64,000 nucleotides of DNA from Helianthus annuus (GCF_002127325.2 NC_035436.2:88237103-88301102); one strand, 5' to 3'; shown: positions 12,369-24,852, numbered from the stretch's first letter. Translations and numbers: made by a program. Notes: generated by a model from the letters alone, not told the origin.

Positions 12369-14689
12369 TGTCACACCCCCAAAATCCCACACGCGGAGTA
12401 CCACCGCTTGGGAGCGTGACTGACCAGGATCAAGCCACCAATCATATCAAACATAGCGTATAACAATAATCAAAGATACGATTGATGTTTCAAAACCAAA
12501 TACTGTTTAAGTAGCGGAAGCATTAAATGTAAAACCCAAAACATAAGTATCAACGTGTGAATGTAAAAGTGTTTAATAAGCATTCACGAGTTCTTGTCCA
12601 CAACGACCCGCTTCTCCTCTGGTGCAAGCTCCAAGTATACCTAAGGTCCTGCAAGGCATGCAGCAAATAATCAACAAACTAGTTGAGCGAGTTCACAGTA
12701 AGTAAGTTCATAACATGCATAAGTATAGCTAGTGGGGGCTTCCCATACTAGTGTGCACTAAAGGTGGGGGCTTCCCATGTTTATCCTGGCTAATGAGGGC
12801 TTCTCATTAACGGTACTTACTAGACTAACTTCCGACCATGTGTTCTTCATTACCGAGAACAGGAAAACGTACAGGGTCACGTAGGCTTTACGTGACGTGC
12901 CCTTCCCTGAGGACAGTGGTACGCGTGGGGGCTACGTAGGCTTTACGCAGCGTGGCCTTCCGACCTGGAAGCCAGTGAATGGTATTGGGTTACGTAGGCT
13001 TTACGTAACGTGTCCTTCCCGACCCGGGAGACATATGGCAAATATACTGGGTTACGTAGGCTTTACGTAACGTGTCCTGACTATTCTGAGGACGATGGTC
13101 TATAGTCTGGTATATGCGTAAGTACGAGTAACTCTGTAAACAATAACATATCCAACCCAATTCCCAACCCGGGAATCCCATGCCTTGGCTGTGTGAACTC
13201 ACCTTGGTTTGCTCGGCAGATACACAAGTGAACAGGTAGCAAGTAATGGTCAATCACGTCCTATCATGCATTTATTCAAGTCAGGTTCGATTCACGTATA
13301 GCACGTAGGGTTTACACGGAGGTAACAAGTTGCAAGCATAAGTCATTCATGGCCCAAACAAATCAATCATGCGTGTGGCGTTTCGTGCGAGTGGCTGTCC
13401 GTACGGTTTAGTCGTCCGTCCGGGTGGACAGTTCGTGCGAGTGACAATCCGTGCGGACTGTCAGCTCGTGCGGATGGTCTGTTCGTGCGGATGGCAGTTC
13501 ATCCAGATTGGACCTTTCGTGCGGGCAGTTGGTTCGTGCGAATGGTCAGTCCATCCGGATTGACAATCCGTGCGAGAGTCAATCCGCCCGATTCAACATC
13601 CTGTCCGGATGGATAGCTCGGTTCGTGCGGATCAGCAGTTTAGTTCATGCGGATGGACAATTCGTCCGGTTTGCAATCCGTCCGGATTGACAGTTCGTCC
13701 GGATCGGAATTCGTGTGAACAGCATACCTTGTGCGATCAGTTCAGTTGTGCGGTCGGAATTCATGCAATCGGTTTCCACTAATGGTTTCCATACTTATCG
13801 TTTTATCAATTAACACAATTCCAACAATTTAGCTAACACCAACAAGATCAAACCAGCATAATTCACATGTTTATCAAGAACCCTAATTGAGCATATCCGA
13901 ATTATCAACAATCTAACCTATTCGCAAACCAATTAATCAAGTTAACCATCCAATTACACAAGTATATCCGATTTATAACCCTAACACTATCCGATCGATT
14001 AACAATTAAGTCCGGCCGATCGACAAACATGTTCGGCCGGTTATCTCACGAATTGATTGATCTATACCGTATCCGATTTAACAAGAACATCAACATCATT
14101 ACGATCATGAAATTAACATCCGGTTCTAACAACATTCACGTCCGGCCGATCCAACAAGTCCGGCCGATCGAACAAAACTTAATCAAACATATCCCTAGCC
14201 AACTAAACATGCGATTCAGAAATCATTCAATTAAGCAAAACGATTAAACACTAACCGATTACAAAAGGTGATCCGATTCTTGTTTGTGCCGTCCGGTTGC
14301 GTGAGAGAGAGGGATTAGCTAGGGTTTAGTGTGTGTTAAGATATTTTGTAACAATGAGAAACAATCAAGTCCCTAAGGTGTTTAATTTTTGTGCGCGTAT
14401 GGGAATGGGCCGGCCCATCCGCTTGGGCCGCCCTTGGGCCGAGTGTGTTGTGCGATTCGATTTCATTAATAAACAACATATTAAATACTCAATACACGTA
14501 GCACATAGTAACATAACATTCAATTAAATCAAAGCTCGTAATCATAACACGTTCACATGCGTTACACAAGATAGGTCTAAAGTCCGAGTTGTCACATTAT
14601 CCCCAACTAATTGGAAATTTCGTCCCGAAATTTGGTATGCACTTACTGAGGAAGCTAGGTAAACTGTATTATTTTCCTGGGGTGTCACA
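12369..14689 (-). repeat. G2 3' LTR
   Basis: Its boundaries come from identity with the right copy and from the target duplication. It contains four spaced copies of a tacgtaggctttacgt unit (12878-13076), a region of gttcgtgcggatgg-type words (13380-13760), three gggggcttcccat words (12727-12830), and the last 148 bases of the gag-pol frame. A second PPT-like junction lies 93 bases inside it (14590-14635). Confidence 0.97.
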
Positions 14690-17600
14690 TCCTCCCCCCG
14701 TTGATCTGGAATTTCGTCCCGAAATTCCGAAGTAGTAGCTTCAGCCTCAGTAGTGGTAGTATTGGTTTCGAATAACTGGGGGTACTTTTCTGTCATCCTG
14801 TCTTCGCGTTCCCAGGTGTACTCTGGACCACGTTTGGAGTTCCAACGAACTCGTACAAGAGGGATTCTCTTGTGTTTGAGGACCTTCACATCCCGGTCCG
14901 TGATTTCAACTGGTTCCTCGACGAACTGCAACCGCTCGTCGATAGTGAGTTCCTTGTAAGGAATGATGAGGTTTTCATCTGATAGGCACTTCTTTAGGTT
15001 CGATACGTGAAAGACATTGTGAACTGCCCCGAGTTCAGCTGGTAGTTTCAACTTGTAGGCTACCTTGCCAATCTTTTCTACGATTTCGAATGGTCCGACG
15101 TACCGCGGATTCAATTTACCCCGTTTGCCAAAACGAACCACACCCTTCCAGGGTGAGACTTTCAATAAAACCCGGTCCCCGACCTCAAATTCCAATGGCT
15201 TTCTACGCTTGTCCGCGTAGGCTTTCTGACGGTCGCGTGCTGCCGCCATGCGTTGTCGTATCTGTGCAATCTTCTCCGTGGCGTCCACAACAATCTCTGG
15301 ACCCGTGATCTGACTATCTCCCACCTCTGCCCAGCAGAGTGGTGACCGGCATTTACGCCCGTACAATGCCTCGAATGGAGCGGCTTGAATGCTGGTGTGA
15401 TAGCTATTATTATACGAGAACTCCACCAAAGGGAGATGCTTTTCCCAGCCGTTGCCGAAATCGATAACGCATGCCCGAAGCATGTCTTCGAGCGTTTGGA
15501 TCGTTCGCTCAGACTGCCCATCCGTCTGAGGATGATATGCTGTGCTCATGTCTAAACGTGAGCCGAAAGATTTGTGCATCGCTTGCCAAAGTTCTGACGT
15601 AAATCGTGCATCGCGATCCGAAATGATGGATGTGGGTACTCCGTGCCTTGAAACAACTTCCTTAAGGTAAACGTCTGCGAGTGTGGAGAACTTATCTGTT
15701 TCCTTTATAGGTAGGAAGTGTGCAGACTTGGTGAGTCGATCAACTATGACCCATATTGTGTCGTTCCCACGCTGAGATCTAGGTAAGCCTGTAACGAAAT
15801 CCATGGAAATTCCTTCCCATTTCCACTGTGGTATCTTAGGCTGCTGCAGTAGGCCAGCTGGTTTCTGATATTCGACCTTGACTCTCGCACAGGTCAAGCA
15901 TTTTCCAACATACGTAGCAATGTGGGCCTTCATACTAGGCCACCAATAAGTAGTGCTGATGTCGTGGTACATTTTATCCGACCCTGGATGTACCGAATAG
16001 CGAGACTTGTGAGCTTCATCCATTGCAAGCTCGCGTAAACCGCCATAGAGAGGGACCCAAATCCGGCCCGTGACATAGTAGGCGCCGTCTGCCTTCTGTT
16101 CCATTTGTTGTCGTGAGCCGCGTAAGGCTTCAGCCTTGACGTTTTCGGGCTTCATTGCTTCTACCTGAGCATCTCGTATCTGTGCTGGAAGGCTAGACTG
16201 AATCGTAAGCTGTAGCGCTCGTACGCGCCGTGGTAAAGTGTCCTTTCGACTAAGGGCATCAGCCACAACATTGGCTTTGCCTGGATGATACTTGATAGCG
16301 CATTCGTAGTCATTAAGTAGCTCGACCCATCTTCGTTGACGCATGTTCAAATCCTTCTGCTTAAGAATATGCTCGAGACTCCTGTGATCGGTGTAAATCG
16401 TGCACCTGGTACCGTACAGGTAGTGTCGCCATATCTTAAGCGCGAAAACAACAGCTCCCAGCTCTAAGTCGTGCGTCGTGTAGTTCCGTTCATGAACCTT
16501 TAGCTGACGAGAGGCGTAGGCAATAACTTTATCTCTCTGCATCAATACGCAACCCAGACCCTGTATGGATGCGTCACAATATACTACGAAGTCATCTGTG
16601 CCCTCTGGCAATGAAAGAATAGGTGCGCTGCAAAGCCTATCCTTCAGATACTGAAAAGCAGTTTCCTGCGTGTTGCCCCAACGGTAGGTGACACCCTTCT
16701 GTGTCAGTAGTGTAAGTGGTTGTGCAATCTTCGAGAAATCCTTGATAAATCGTCTGTAGTAACCTGCCAGACCCAAGAATTGGCGTATTTCTGTCGGCGT
16801 ACGCGGTGCAGGCCAGTTTCTGATCGAATCTACCTTGGATGGATCGACATGGATCCCATCCCTGTTCACCACATGGCCTAAGAAGTGGACTTCACGAAGC
16901 CAGAAGTCGCATTTAGAAAGCTTGGCGTACAACTGTTCCTTCCGAAGGAGTTCCAAAATGAGACGAAGATGCTGCTCGTGTTCCTCCTGACTCTTGGAGT
17001 AAATCAGAATGTCGTCGATGAAAACAATGACGAACTTGTCGAGATAGGGTTTGCACACCCTGTTCATCAGATCCATAAATACTGCAGGCGCGTTCGTTAA
17101 CCCGAATGGCATGACCAGAAACTCGTAGTGACCATAACGAGTTCTGAAGGCTGTCTTGGAGACGTCCTCATCCCGGACTCTCAGCTGATGGTACCCCGAC
17201 CTCAAATCTATCTTCGAATAGTAGCACGACCCTTGCAACTGGTCGAATAAGTCGTCGATGCGTGGAAGAGGATAACGGTTCTTCACCGTCACCTTGTTGA
17301 GTTCACGGTAGTCTATACACATCCTGAACGTACCGTCTTTCTTTTTCACAAAAAGTACTGGAGCTCCCCAAGGCGAAGAGCTTGGTCGTATGAAACCCTT
17401 TTCCAAGAGTTCTTGCAGTTGCTTTGACAGTTCCTCCAATTCCGATGGAGCTAGACGATATGGTGCACGTGCTATGGGTGCTGCTCCTGGAGCGAGCTCG
17501 ATCTGGAATTCGACCTGACGGTGAGGCGGTAATCCAGGTAAGTCTTCAGGAAACACCTGAGGATAGTCACGTACAACTGGTATATCTTCCAGTTTCCTTT

Positions 17601-19404
17601 CCTTTGCTGAAGCGTCTGTAACGAGTGCCAGAATGGCAGTGTGCCCCTTTCGTAAACATTTCTGCGCCTTCAAGAAGGAGATGATGCCTACCACTGCACC
17701 ACTCTTGTCGCCTTGAACTTCTAGAGGTTCCTGACCCATACGAGGAATGCGAATAACCTTTTCGCTGCATAAAATTTCTGCCTGGTGTTGAGATAACCAA
17801 TCCATCCCAATCACGACGTCGAAGCTACCCAAAACTATGGGAATGAGATCAATAGAGAAGGCTTGACCGGCTAAGATAAGATTACAACCCTGAACTACGT
17901 GCGTGGCTTCTAAACTTTTACCGTTAGCTAACTCGACTACATGTTTGGTGGGTAAAAGTGTTGGTGCACGTTTTAGTAGTTGACACATTTTCACAGACAT
18001 ATAGCTTGTATCCGCACCCGAATCAAATAAAACAGTAACGTAAATATTGTCGAGGAGAAACTTACCCATGACAACGTTGGGATCGTTCACTGCGTCGCCT
18101 CGACCTAGCACAAAAGCACGACCACGAGCTTCATTGCCGTTGTTGTTGTTGTTCCCGCCGTTATTGTTGCCGTTGCCCTGGTTGTTATTGTTGTTGCGAT
18201 TCTGATTCAACTGTGGGCAATCGCGTTTGAAGTGACCTTCAGCCCCACACTGGAAACATCCCCGGTTTCCACGCTGTGGCTGCTGCTGCTGCTGCTGGTT
18301 CTGTGGAGCTGGTTGCTGAGGCTGCTGATTCTGATTCGCAGGCCGTGGACTCCTACAGTCTTTGGCCTCGTGCCCCATCTTAAGGCACCTTTGACAACGA
18401 CCCTTGTTACACGGGCCGTGGTGATGCCTGTTGCAGTTGTGGCACCTGGGTTGACTACCCTGATATCTCCTCTGTCTGTGACCACTAGAGGATTGCTGAC
18501 TGGGACTCTGATAGTGATCGATCTTCTGCTGCTGAGCTTGTGGCTGAACAGATGCTGAACCTTTGCTAGAATCTCCATCCCATTTTCTTTTACTGTCACC
18601 AGATGTAGCAGGAGTAACTGAGGTGGTGACGTTAGCAGTAGCATTAACACGCTTGGGCAGTCTATTCTGATCCACTGCCTGATCAGTGATGCGATGAGCG
18701 AGGCGCTGGATTTCTTGGATGTTTTCGAGGTTAGCCGACGTCACGTGGCTCTGAATCTCTGGCGCCAATCCCTTGAGATACAACTCAATGCGCTTGTATG
18801 GAGGGTCCACCATAGTAGGACACAGAACGGCCAGCTCATTGGACCGTTTGGTATACGCTTCGATTTCCGATCCAACCATTTTCAAGTTATAAAGCTCGTC
18901 TTCCAGCTTGTGTATGTCTTCCCGCGTGCAATACTCACGCTTGATGAGTTCCTTAAAGTCGTTCCATGGGGTGGCGTTAGCAGCTGCCAACCCTAAGATC
19001 TGGACTTGGGCGTTCCACCAAGTCAATGCTATCCCCTCCAAAGTGCCGGTGGCAAACTTGACCTTGCGAGCCTCAGGGCACTCGCACATTTCAAAGACTG
19101 ATTCTAGCTTCTCGAACCAGTGGAGTAGTCCCACTGCTCCTTCCGTGCCGCTGAAGGTGTTTGGACGACAGTCCATGAAATTCTTAAATGTGCAGACAGG
19201 CTGCTGCGCGTGTTGACCTATTGTGTACGAGTAGGGCAAAGTTTAAATACAAAAGCTAGTTTAGGAGTGTAGGATCTAAAGATCCTAGCGTAAGTTATAA
19301 CTACAGGTTATCCTACCTGCTTGAGCAGCCGCAAGTGCCGCTGTGACTTGGGCTTGAACGAGAGCCTCTAGCTGGGCTTGTGTCATGTTGATTCTTCCAG
19401 ACAT
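14542..19404 (-). CDS. G2 Gag-Pol polyprotein with a predicted 99-base intron
   Basis: Predicted exon 1 is 19404-19317, starting MSGRINMTQ; the intron is 19316-19218 (GT...AG); exon 2 is 19217-14542, giving about 1587 residues. Without splicing the first frame stops after [12 protein letters not shown], and exon 2 has no ATG near its start. Domains (rough residues): gag core with [13 protein letters not shown] and LTWWN (50-190); zinc knuckles, the clearest [14 protein letters not shown] (350); protease [10 protein letters not shown] (425); reverse transcriptase with [10 protein letters not shown] and FIDDIL (650-800); RNase H with VYCDAS (905); integrase with a Cys-rich zinc region, MDF, SDRD and QSE as the DDE residues (1110-1290); and a chromodomain-like C end with [16 protein letters not shown] (1460-1505). 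It copies element RNA and inserts it into chromosomes. The frame crosses the PPT into the LTR. All catalytic motifs seen are intact. Confidence 0.93.
19218..19316 (-). other. Probable intron in G2 gag
   Basis: The donor reads gcag|gtagga and the acceptor cacaatag|gtcaac on the minus strand; length is 99. Splicing joins AAAQA-G-QHAQQP in frame. Retention gives a stop after about 40 codons. The branch/pyrimidine region is only moderate. Known relatives, from memory, read through this position as continuous protein. Confidence 0.75.
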
Positions 19405-19712
19405 GATCTTCATTGTAACAAGTAGCATACGTAAGAATGGTTCGCGAGTAGGGCGATGACAGAAAAGCGTAGGCATATAGGTGTTCTCATGAAATCAAAG
19501 CATGTGTATCTAAGCGTAATGCGAGCAAAGTTCTAAACAATTCTAGCATACAGGCAATAAACCTTATTACCTAGGATGTCGAGCCTTGCACGTGGAGCGA
19601 AGCGTCGTTGTGGATCGTTGAGAGCACTGTTCTGGTTATAGTCCGGTTTTAATAAAAACGTTTTCCCATATTAAAACCAAGTTCTCTATAACCAATGGCT
19701 CTGATACCAATC

Positions 19713-22033
19713 TGTCACACCCCCAAAATCCCACACGCGGAGTACCACCGCTTGGGAGCGTGACTGACCAGGATCAAGCCACCAATCATATCAAACATAG
19801 CGTATAACAATAATCAAAGATACGATTGATGTTTCAAAACCAAATACTGTTTAAGTAGCGGAAGCATTAAATGTAAAACCCAAAACATAAGTATCAACGT
19901 GTGAATGTAAAAGTGTTTAATAAGCATTCACGAGTTCTTGTCCACAACGACCCGCTTCTCCTCTGGTGCAAGCTCCAAGTATACCTAAGGTCCTGCAAGG
20001 CATGCAGCAAATAATCAACAAACTAGTTGAGCGAGTTCACAGTAAGTAAGTTCATAACATGCATAAGTATAGCTAGTGGGGGCTTCCCATACTAGTGTGC
20101 ACTAAAGGTGGGGGCTTCCCATGTTTATCCTGGCTAATGAGGGCTTCTCATTAACGGTACTTACTAGACTAACTTCCGACCATGTGTTCTTCATTACCGA
20201 GAACAGGAAAACGTACAGGGTCACGTAGGCTTTACGTGACGTGCCCTTCCCCGAGGACAGTGGTACGCGTGGGGGCTACGTAGGCTTTACGCAGCGTGGC
20301 CTTCCGACCTGGAAGCCAGTGAATGGTATTGGGTTACGTAGGCTTTACGTAACGTGTCCTTCCCGACCCGGGAGACATATGGCAAATATACTGGGTTACG
20401 TAGGCTTTACGTAACGTGTCCTGACTATTCTGAGGACGATGGTCTATAGTCTGGTATATGCGTAAGTACGAGTAACTCTGTAAACAATAACATATCCAAC
20501 CCAATTCCCAACCCGGGAATCCCATGCCTTGGCTGTGTGAACTCACCTTGGTTTGCTCGGCAGATACACAAGTGAACAGGTAGCAAGTAATGGTCAATCA
20601 CGTCCTATCATGCATTTATTCAAGTCAGGTTCGATTCACGTATAGCACGTAGGGTTTACACGGAGGTAACAAGTTGCAAGCATAAGTCATTCATGGCCCA
20701 AACAAATCAATCATGCGTGTGGCGTTTCGTGCGAGTGGCTGTCCGTACGGTTTAGTCGTCCGTCCGGGTGGACAGTTCGTGCGAGTGACAATCCGTGCGG
20801 ACTGTCAGCTCGTGCGGATGGTCTGTTCGTGCGGATGGCAGTTCATCCAGATTGGACCTTTCGTGCGGGCAGTTGGTTCGTGCGAATGGTCAGTCCATCC
20901 GGATTGACAATCCGTGCGAGAGTCAATCCGCCCGATTCAACATCCTGTCCGGATGGATAGCTCGGTTCGTGCGGATCAGCAGTTTAGTTCATGCGGATGG
21001 ACAATTCGTCCGGTTTGCAATCCGTCCGGATTGACAGTTCGTCCGGATCGGAATTCGTGTGAACAGCATACCTTGTGCGATCAGTTCAGTTGTGCGGTCG
21101 GAATTCATGCAATCGGTTTCCACTAATGGTTTCCATACTTATCGTTTTATCAATTAACACAATTCCAACAATTTAGCTAACACCAACAAGATCAAACCAG
21201 CATAATTCACATGTTTATCAAGAACCCTAATTGAGCATATCCGAATTATCAACAATCTAACCTATTCGCAAACCAATTAATCAAGTTAACCATCCAATTA
21301 CACAAGTATATCCGATTTATAACCCTAACACTATCCGATCGATTAACAATTAAGTCCGGCCGATCGACAAACATGTTCGGCCGGTTATCTCACGAATTGA
21401 TTGATCTATACCGTATCCGATTTAACAAGAACATCAACATCATTACGATCATGAAATTAACATCCGGTTCTAACAACATTCACGTCCGGCCGATCCAACA
21501 AGTCCGGCCGATCGAACAAAACTTAATCAAACATATCCCTAGCCAACTAAACATGCGATTCAGAAATCATTCAATTAAGCAAAACGATTAAACACTAACC
21601 GATTACAAAAGGTGATCCGATTCTTGTTTGTGCCGTCCGGTTGCGTGAGAGAGAGGGATTAGCTAGGGTTTAGTGTGTGTTAAGATATTTTGTAACAATG
21701 AGAAACAATCAAGTCCCTAAGGTGTTTAATTTTTGTGCGCGTATGGGAATGGGCCGGCCCATCCGCTTGGGCCGCCCTTGGGCCGAGTGTGTTGTGCGAT
21801 TCGATTTCATTAATAAACAACATATTAAATACTCAATACACGTAGCACATAGTAACATAACATTCAATTAAATCAAAGCTCGTAATCATAACACGTTCAC
21901 ATGCGTTACACAAGATAGGTCTAAAGTCCGAGTTGTCACATTATCCCCAACTAATTGGAAATTTCGTCCCGAAATTTGGTATGCACTTACTGAGGAAGCT
22001 AGGTAAACTGTATTATTTTCCTGGGGTGTCACA
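19713..22033 (-). repeat. G2 5' LTR
   Basis: This is the second copy of the 12369-14689 LTR, offset by 7344 bases, with the same internal repeats. It lies beside the PBS and should contain the promoter for the minus-strand transcript. I could not place the TATA box with confidence. Confidence 0.97.
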
Positions 22034-22038
22034 AAACG

Positions 22039-23920
22039 CGTTCGGAACGCCTAACTAGCCCTATGACAAGCAAGATATGCCTTAATATGTTTAATATTGT
22101 TGTCAAATCAGTTTATATGTCAAAAATTATGTTACATAGGCTTAAAATGAATTTTGGCGCAAAAAGGGTATTTTGGTAATTTTCCTAAGGCATAAGAACT
22201 ACTTATCATACAACTACTTAAACGACGTGACCATAAGGTATAACCTCGGGAGGTTATTCCCTATACAACTATGGTCACCTAAAGTATTTGGTTGGATCCT
22301 AATGATCGACCAAATGGGTCGGGTTCGAAAGTATAAGCGATTGATTAGATCGCTTACCTTTACGACCCTAAACAAGCACAAATTTAAAAGCGACGAGCTA
22401 AACATGCTAGAACATATTTAGTAAAGTTAGAAAACAGGTTTGGTATTAAAACAAACGGTTTTAATACCTTAGAGTAGTTTGGTTACAAAATAAGCGAGAA
22501 AACGCATTTTGGCGGAAACTACGACTCGTCACTGAGCCTAGATAACGTGGTAATCAGTAGGTATAGTCACTAGGGACTATAACCATCGTGATTACGCTCA
22601 CGTTATGAAGTTCAAACGAACTTCGCGTTGACCATAAACTGGTCAATGCAGAAAGTCAAACGCAGTTCAACTTTAACGCTAAAATGAACAAAAAAATGCG
22701 AAAGAATATTTACAGAAGGTCCCCGCAAGATTGATTTCCAAGTATTTCTCAGGTATGAAGTGATAATCACTCCAACTTGGAGAAAATCTCAGAATCAAGT
22801 GGGTTTGGAATGAATTGGGTTGGGGGTATTTAAAGGGAATGGACTACCGTTAGGATCATTCATCGAGAAACGTGCTTCGATCTAAGCCGTCCACATGGGC
22901 CCATTGTTTTGAAAAAACCATTTGAGCCCATAGATTCAGTCCTTTGTTTGAGAAATACTATTTGCACATGGTTTTTAGGTGTTAAACAGCTGTAAACAGC
23001 TGTTTGCAACAATTCTGCAGATCTGGCACTCTCTCGCAGACCGCCTAAGGTTTTATGGGGGCTTACACGGGCCGCCTGAGCCTTCTGGTCAGCAAACAAG
23101 TTTCAGAAATTGCAGTTTTGGTCCCTGCATGCTTTTAAGGCCATTTTCGACATGTTTATGGCCCGTCAAGCCAACTTTAAGGCCCTAAAATGATGCCTAA
23201 ACATTGTGGACATGAAACATGCTCAAAAATATGCCGGATGCCGGTTCTTTTGGTCGTATGATCGCGATGTTTGCTTAATTACGATGGAATGCGCATAAGC
23301 GCGAAAGACAATCCAAATTGTGCGACGAATGGATTTTTCTCATGCCAAACACTAAAATAAAATATTTTAATGCTTACATAAATTTTTGGATGACCGGATG
23401 TATTCAGAACGTAAGTTATGGGCGAAAATGCAAACTTATGCACTTTTTGACGCTTTTAGTCCCTGAATGAGCATAAAGTTTATTTTAGCACACCGAACCC
23501 CTCAAAGCCTATTTCTAAGCTATGTAAATATTTAAGGTGTGTTTAACTTATGGCCATGTTCCGGAATGTTCGTTACAGTTCAGATTAGCATACTTTCGCA
23601 GTTTGTCAATTTTAGTCCCTATAAGCGAATAAACTTGATTTTGCCATACCGAAGCCTTCAAAACTCATTTCTAAGTTACGTAAAGGTTATTTAAGGTATG
23701 TTAAGCATAAGTTGATGTTCCGGAGTATTTGTCGCGTTTAACTGATTACGTTTACGCACCAGCTTGCGTATAATTCTCCAGAAAGCGATATAGAGTTTGA
23801 AATTGAATAAAAGTCAAAACATGAAAAACATCAAACATATATACACAAACATTGGGATCAAATAACTTTATTTCATTGATAACTGAATTGTTCACAATGA
23901 TTACAAGCACAAATGTCACA
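22039..23920 (-). repeat. G1 5' LTR, right fragment
   Basis: It resumes after the G2 target duplication (22034-22038) with gcgttcggaacgcctaac, matching the solo LTR at about 7860. It ends at aaatgtcaca, 23920. Together with 10599-12368 it makes an LTR of about 3.65 kb. The end is placed by the terminal tgtcaca and by the start of unrelated coding sequence. Confidence 0.85.
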
Positions 23921-24852
23921 GTTATAGCCCTACATGGCTTAGGATTGGGGACGTGCGCACCTTTAGTCGCAAGCAGATGAACGACAATTGCTTCAACCCG
24001 CGCGTACAGAAAGTTGGGCCGGATTTGTTCCAACAAGAACTCCTCGCCATCGCGCAAGGGCCTAGCGCAACTTCTACACCCAGAAAAGAGAAGTTAACAA
24101 CAAATTAAGTAATATTCAAATATCCCTTACAAAGGGAATACTAAAAAGAGATTTACCTTCACCACCAAGAAGCAGAACAGGCACGCTCTCACAGTCTTCA
24201 GGCCATTTGTTGCTCATTCCTGCAGCGACCAACACTTGCTCACTGAAAACCCGATTCGGTAGCACCATCAGGTTCTCGTACCATGCTACTCCGCGCGAAA
24301 CCTTCATCTCTTCTTTGGGATCGACCACATCCCCCAGAATTGCATCGCCATCAGAATCACTTCCGCGAGGATAAAGAAAAACTTCATCTTCCAATCATGG
24401 AAGATTTTTGGAAGTCTAATCAGGATCTTCTTGGCAGCGCGCAGAGCGAAGGAGAAGAATCCCATATTGCTTTGGAGTGGGTAAAAACATCTAAATTTCT
24501 CGATTGTTGGCTCTTTTCCCTGAGACCGAGAAACAAACTCAAAGTGCCTCACGCGCGCCGTGCCCATCTGGCTCATCTGTGAAATATGGAAACCATAGTA
24601 TTGAAGAATGTTACCAATGAAATGGGTAGTCGACAGCCGAAAATTTCCTTCGGAGAAGAAGTCAACAAATAATGTAATATACCCTGGCGGCGCGTCTACA
24701 GCCGTTTGCCCTTGTGTAGGGTATCTTGCATCCTATTCGACTGCAAATTGGTGACCTCCAACAACCTGTTCAAACAGGCCTTGATCCCACTTCAGTGGTG
24801 GCAAACCACCGCTGGCCTCCTCTACAGTAACAACATCGTCACCCGTCGACAT
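23921..24852 (-). pseudogene. Antisense ORF of a Tat-like Gypsy element (putative gypsy-type transposon domain)
   Basis: The ATG at 24852 starts MSTGDDVVTVEEASGG. Continuous similarity to the plant 'putative gypsy type transposon' protein family follows: a YITLF segment, RVRHFEFV, FHDWKMKFFF, then AGMSNKWPEDCESVP and, after a likely 83-base intron (24156-24074), LRDGEEF and PNPKPCRAIT. It is broken by an in-frame TAG (24735-24733) and a frameshift near 24340, and is cut off by G1 at 23920. It lies opposite to the PPT and LTR of its element, which fits the extra antisense frames reported for Tat-lineage elements. The family's molecular role is not known to me. Confidence 0.72.

Larger units (their letters stand above)
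12369..22033 (-). mobile_element. Element G2: young complete Ty3/Gypsy chromovirus (Tekay-like)
   Basis: Two 2321-bp LTRs (12369-14689 and 19713-22033) differ at one site that I could find (12909-12911 region, t versus c). The target duplication AAACG (12364-12368 and 22034-22038) is perfect. The PBS TGGTATCAGAGCC is at 19709-19697 and a G-rich PPT at 14690-14702, both on the minus strand. The gag-pol frame is uninterrupted apart from a probable intron. This is the youngest and best preserved element in the window and could be competent for transposition. Confidence 0.97.
4112..23920 (-). mobile_element. Element G1: old Ty3/Gypsy retrotransposon, minus strand, multiply interrupted
   Basis: Own sequence: pol/gag 4112-6272, gag start 9557-9936, leader and PBS 9937-10598, and 5' LTR 10599-12368 plus 22039-23920. 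Foreign inserts are element B at its left, a solo LTR (6273-9556) and complete element G2 (12369-22033). Its left LTR lies outside the window. The right LTR ends at 23920 with tgtcaca, and the next five bases are gttat. It is inserted inside the antisense gene of a Tat-like element. Coding is broken by stops and frameshifts. Confidence 0.85.

Noticed and set aside
13369..13782. Three overlapping open frames of 64-79 codons, repeated at 20713-21126
   Set aside because: They lie inside the two G2 LTRs and arise from the gtgcggatgg word repeats; duplicated because the LTR is duplicated.
19697..19709. tRNA-like match
   Set aside because: Only the 13-base primer-binding site complementary to initiator-Met tRNA; no cloverleaf. 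Same at 10579-10591, 26523-26535 and 35185-35197.
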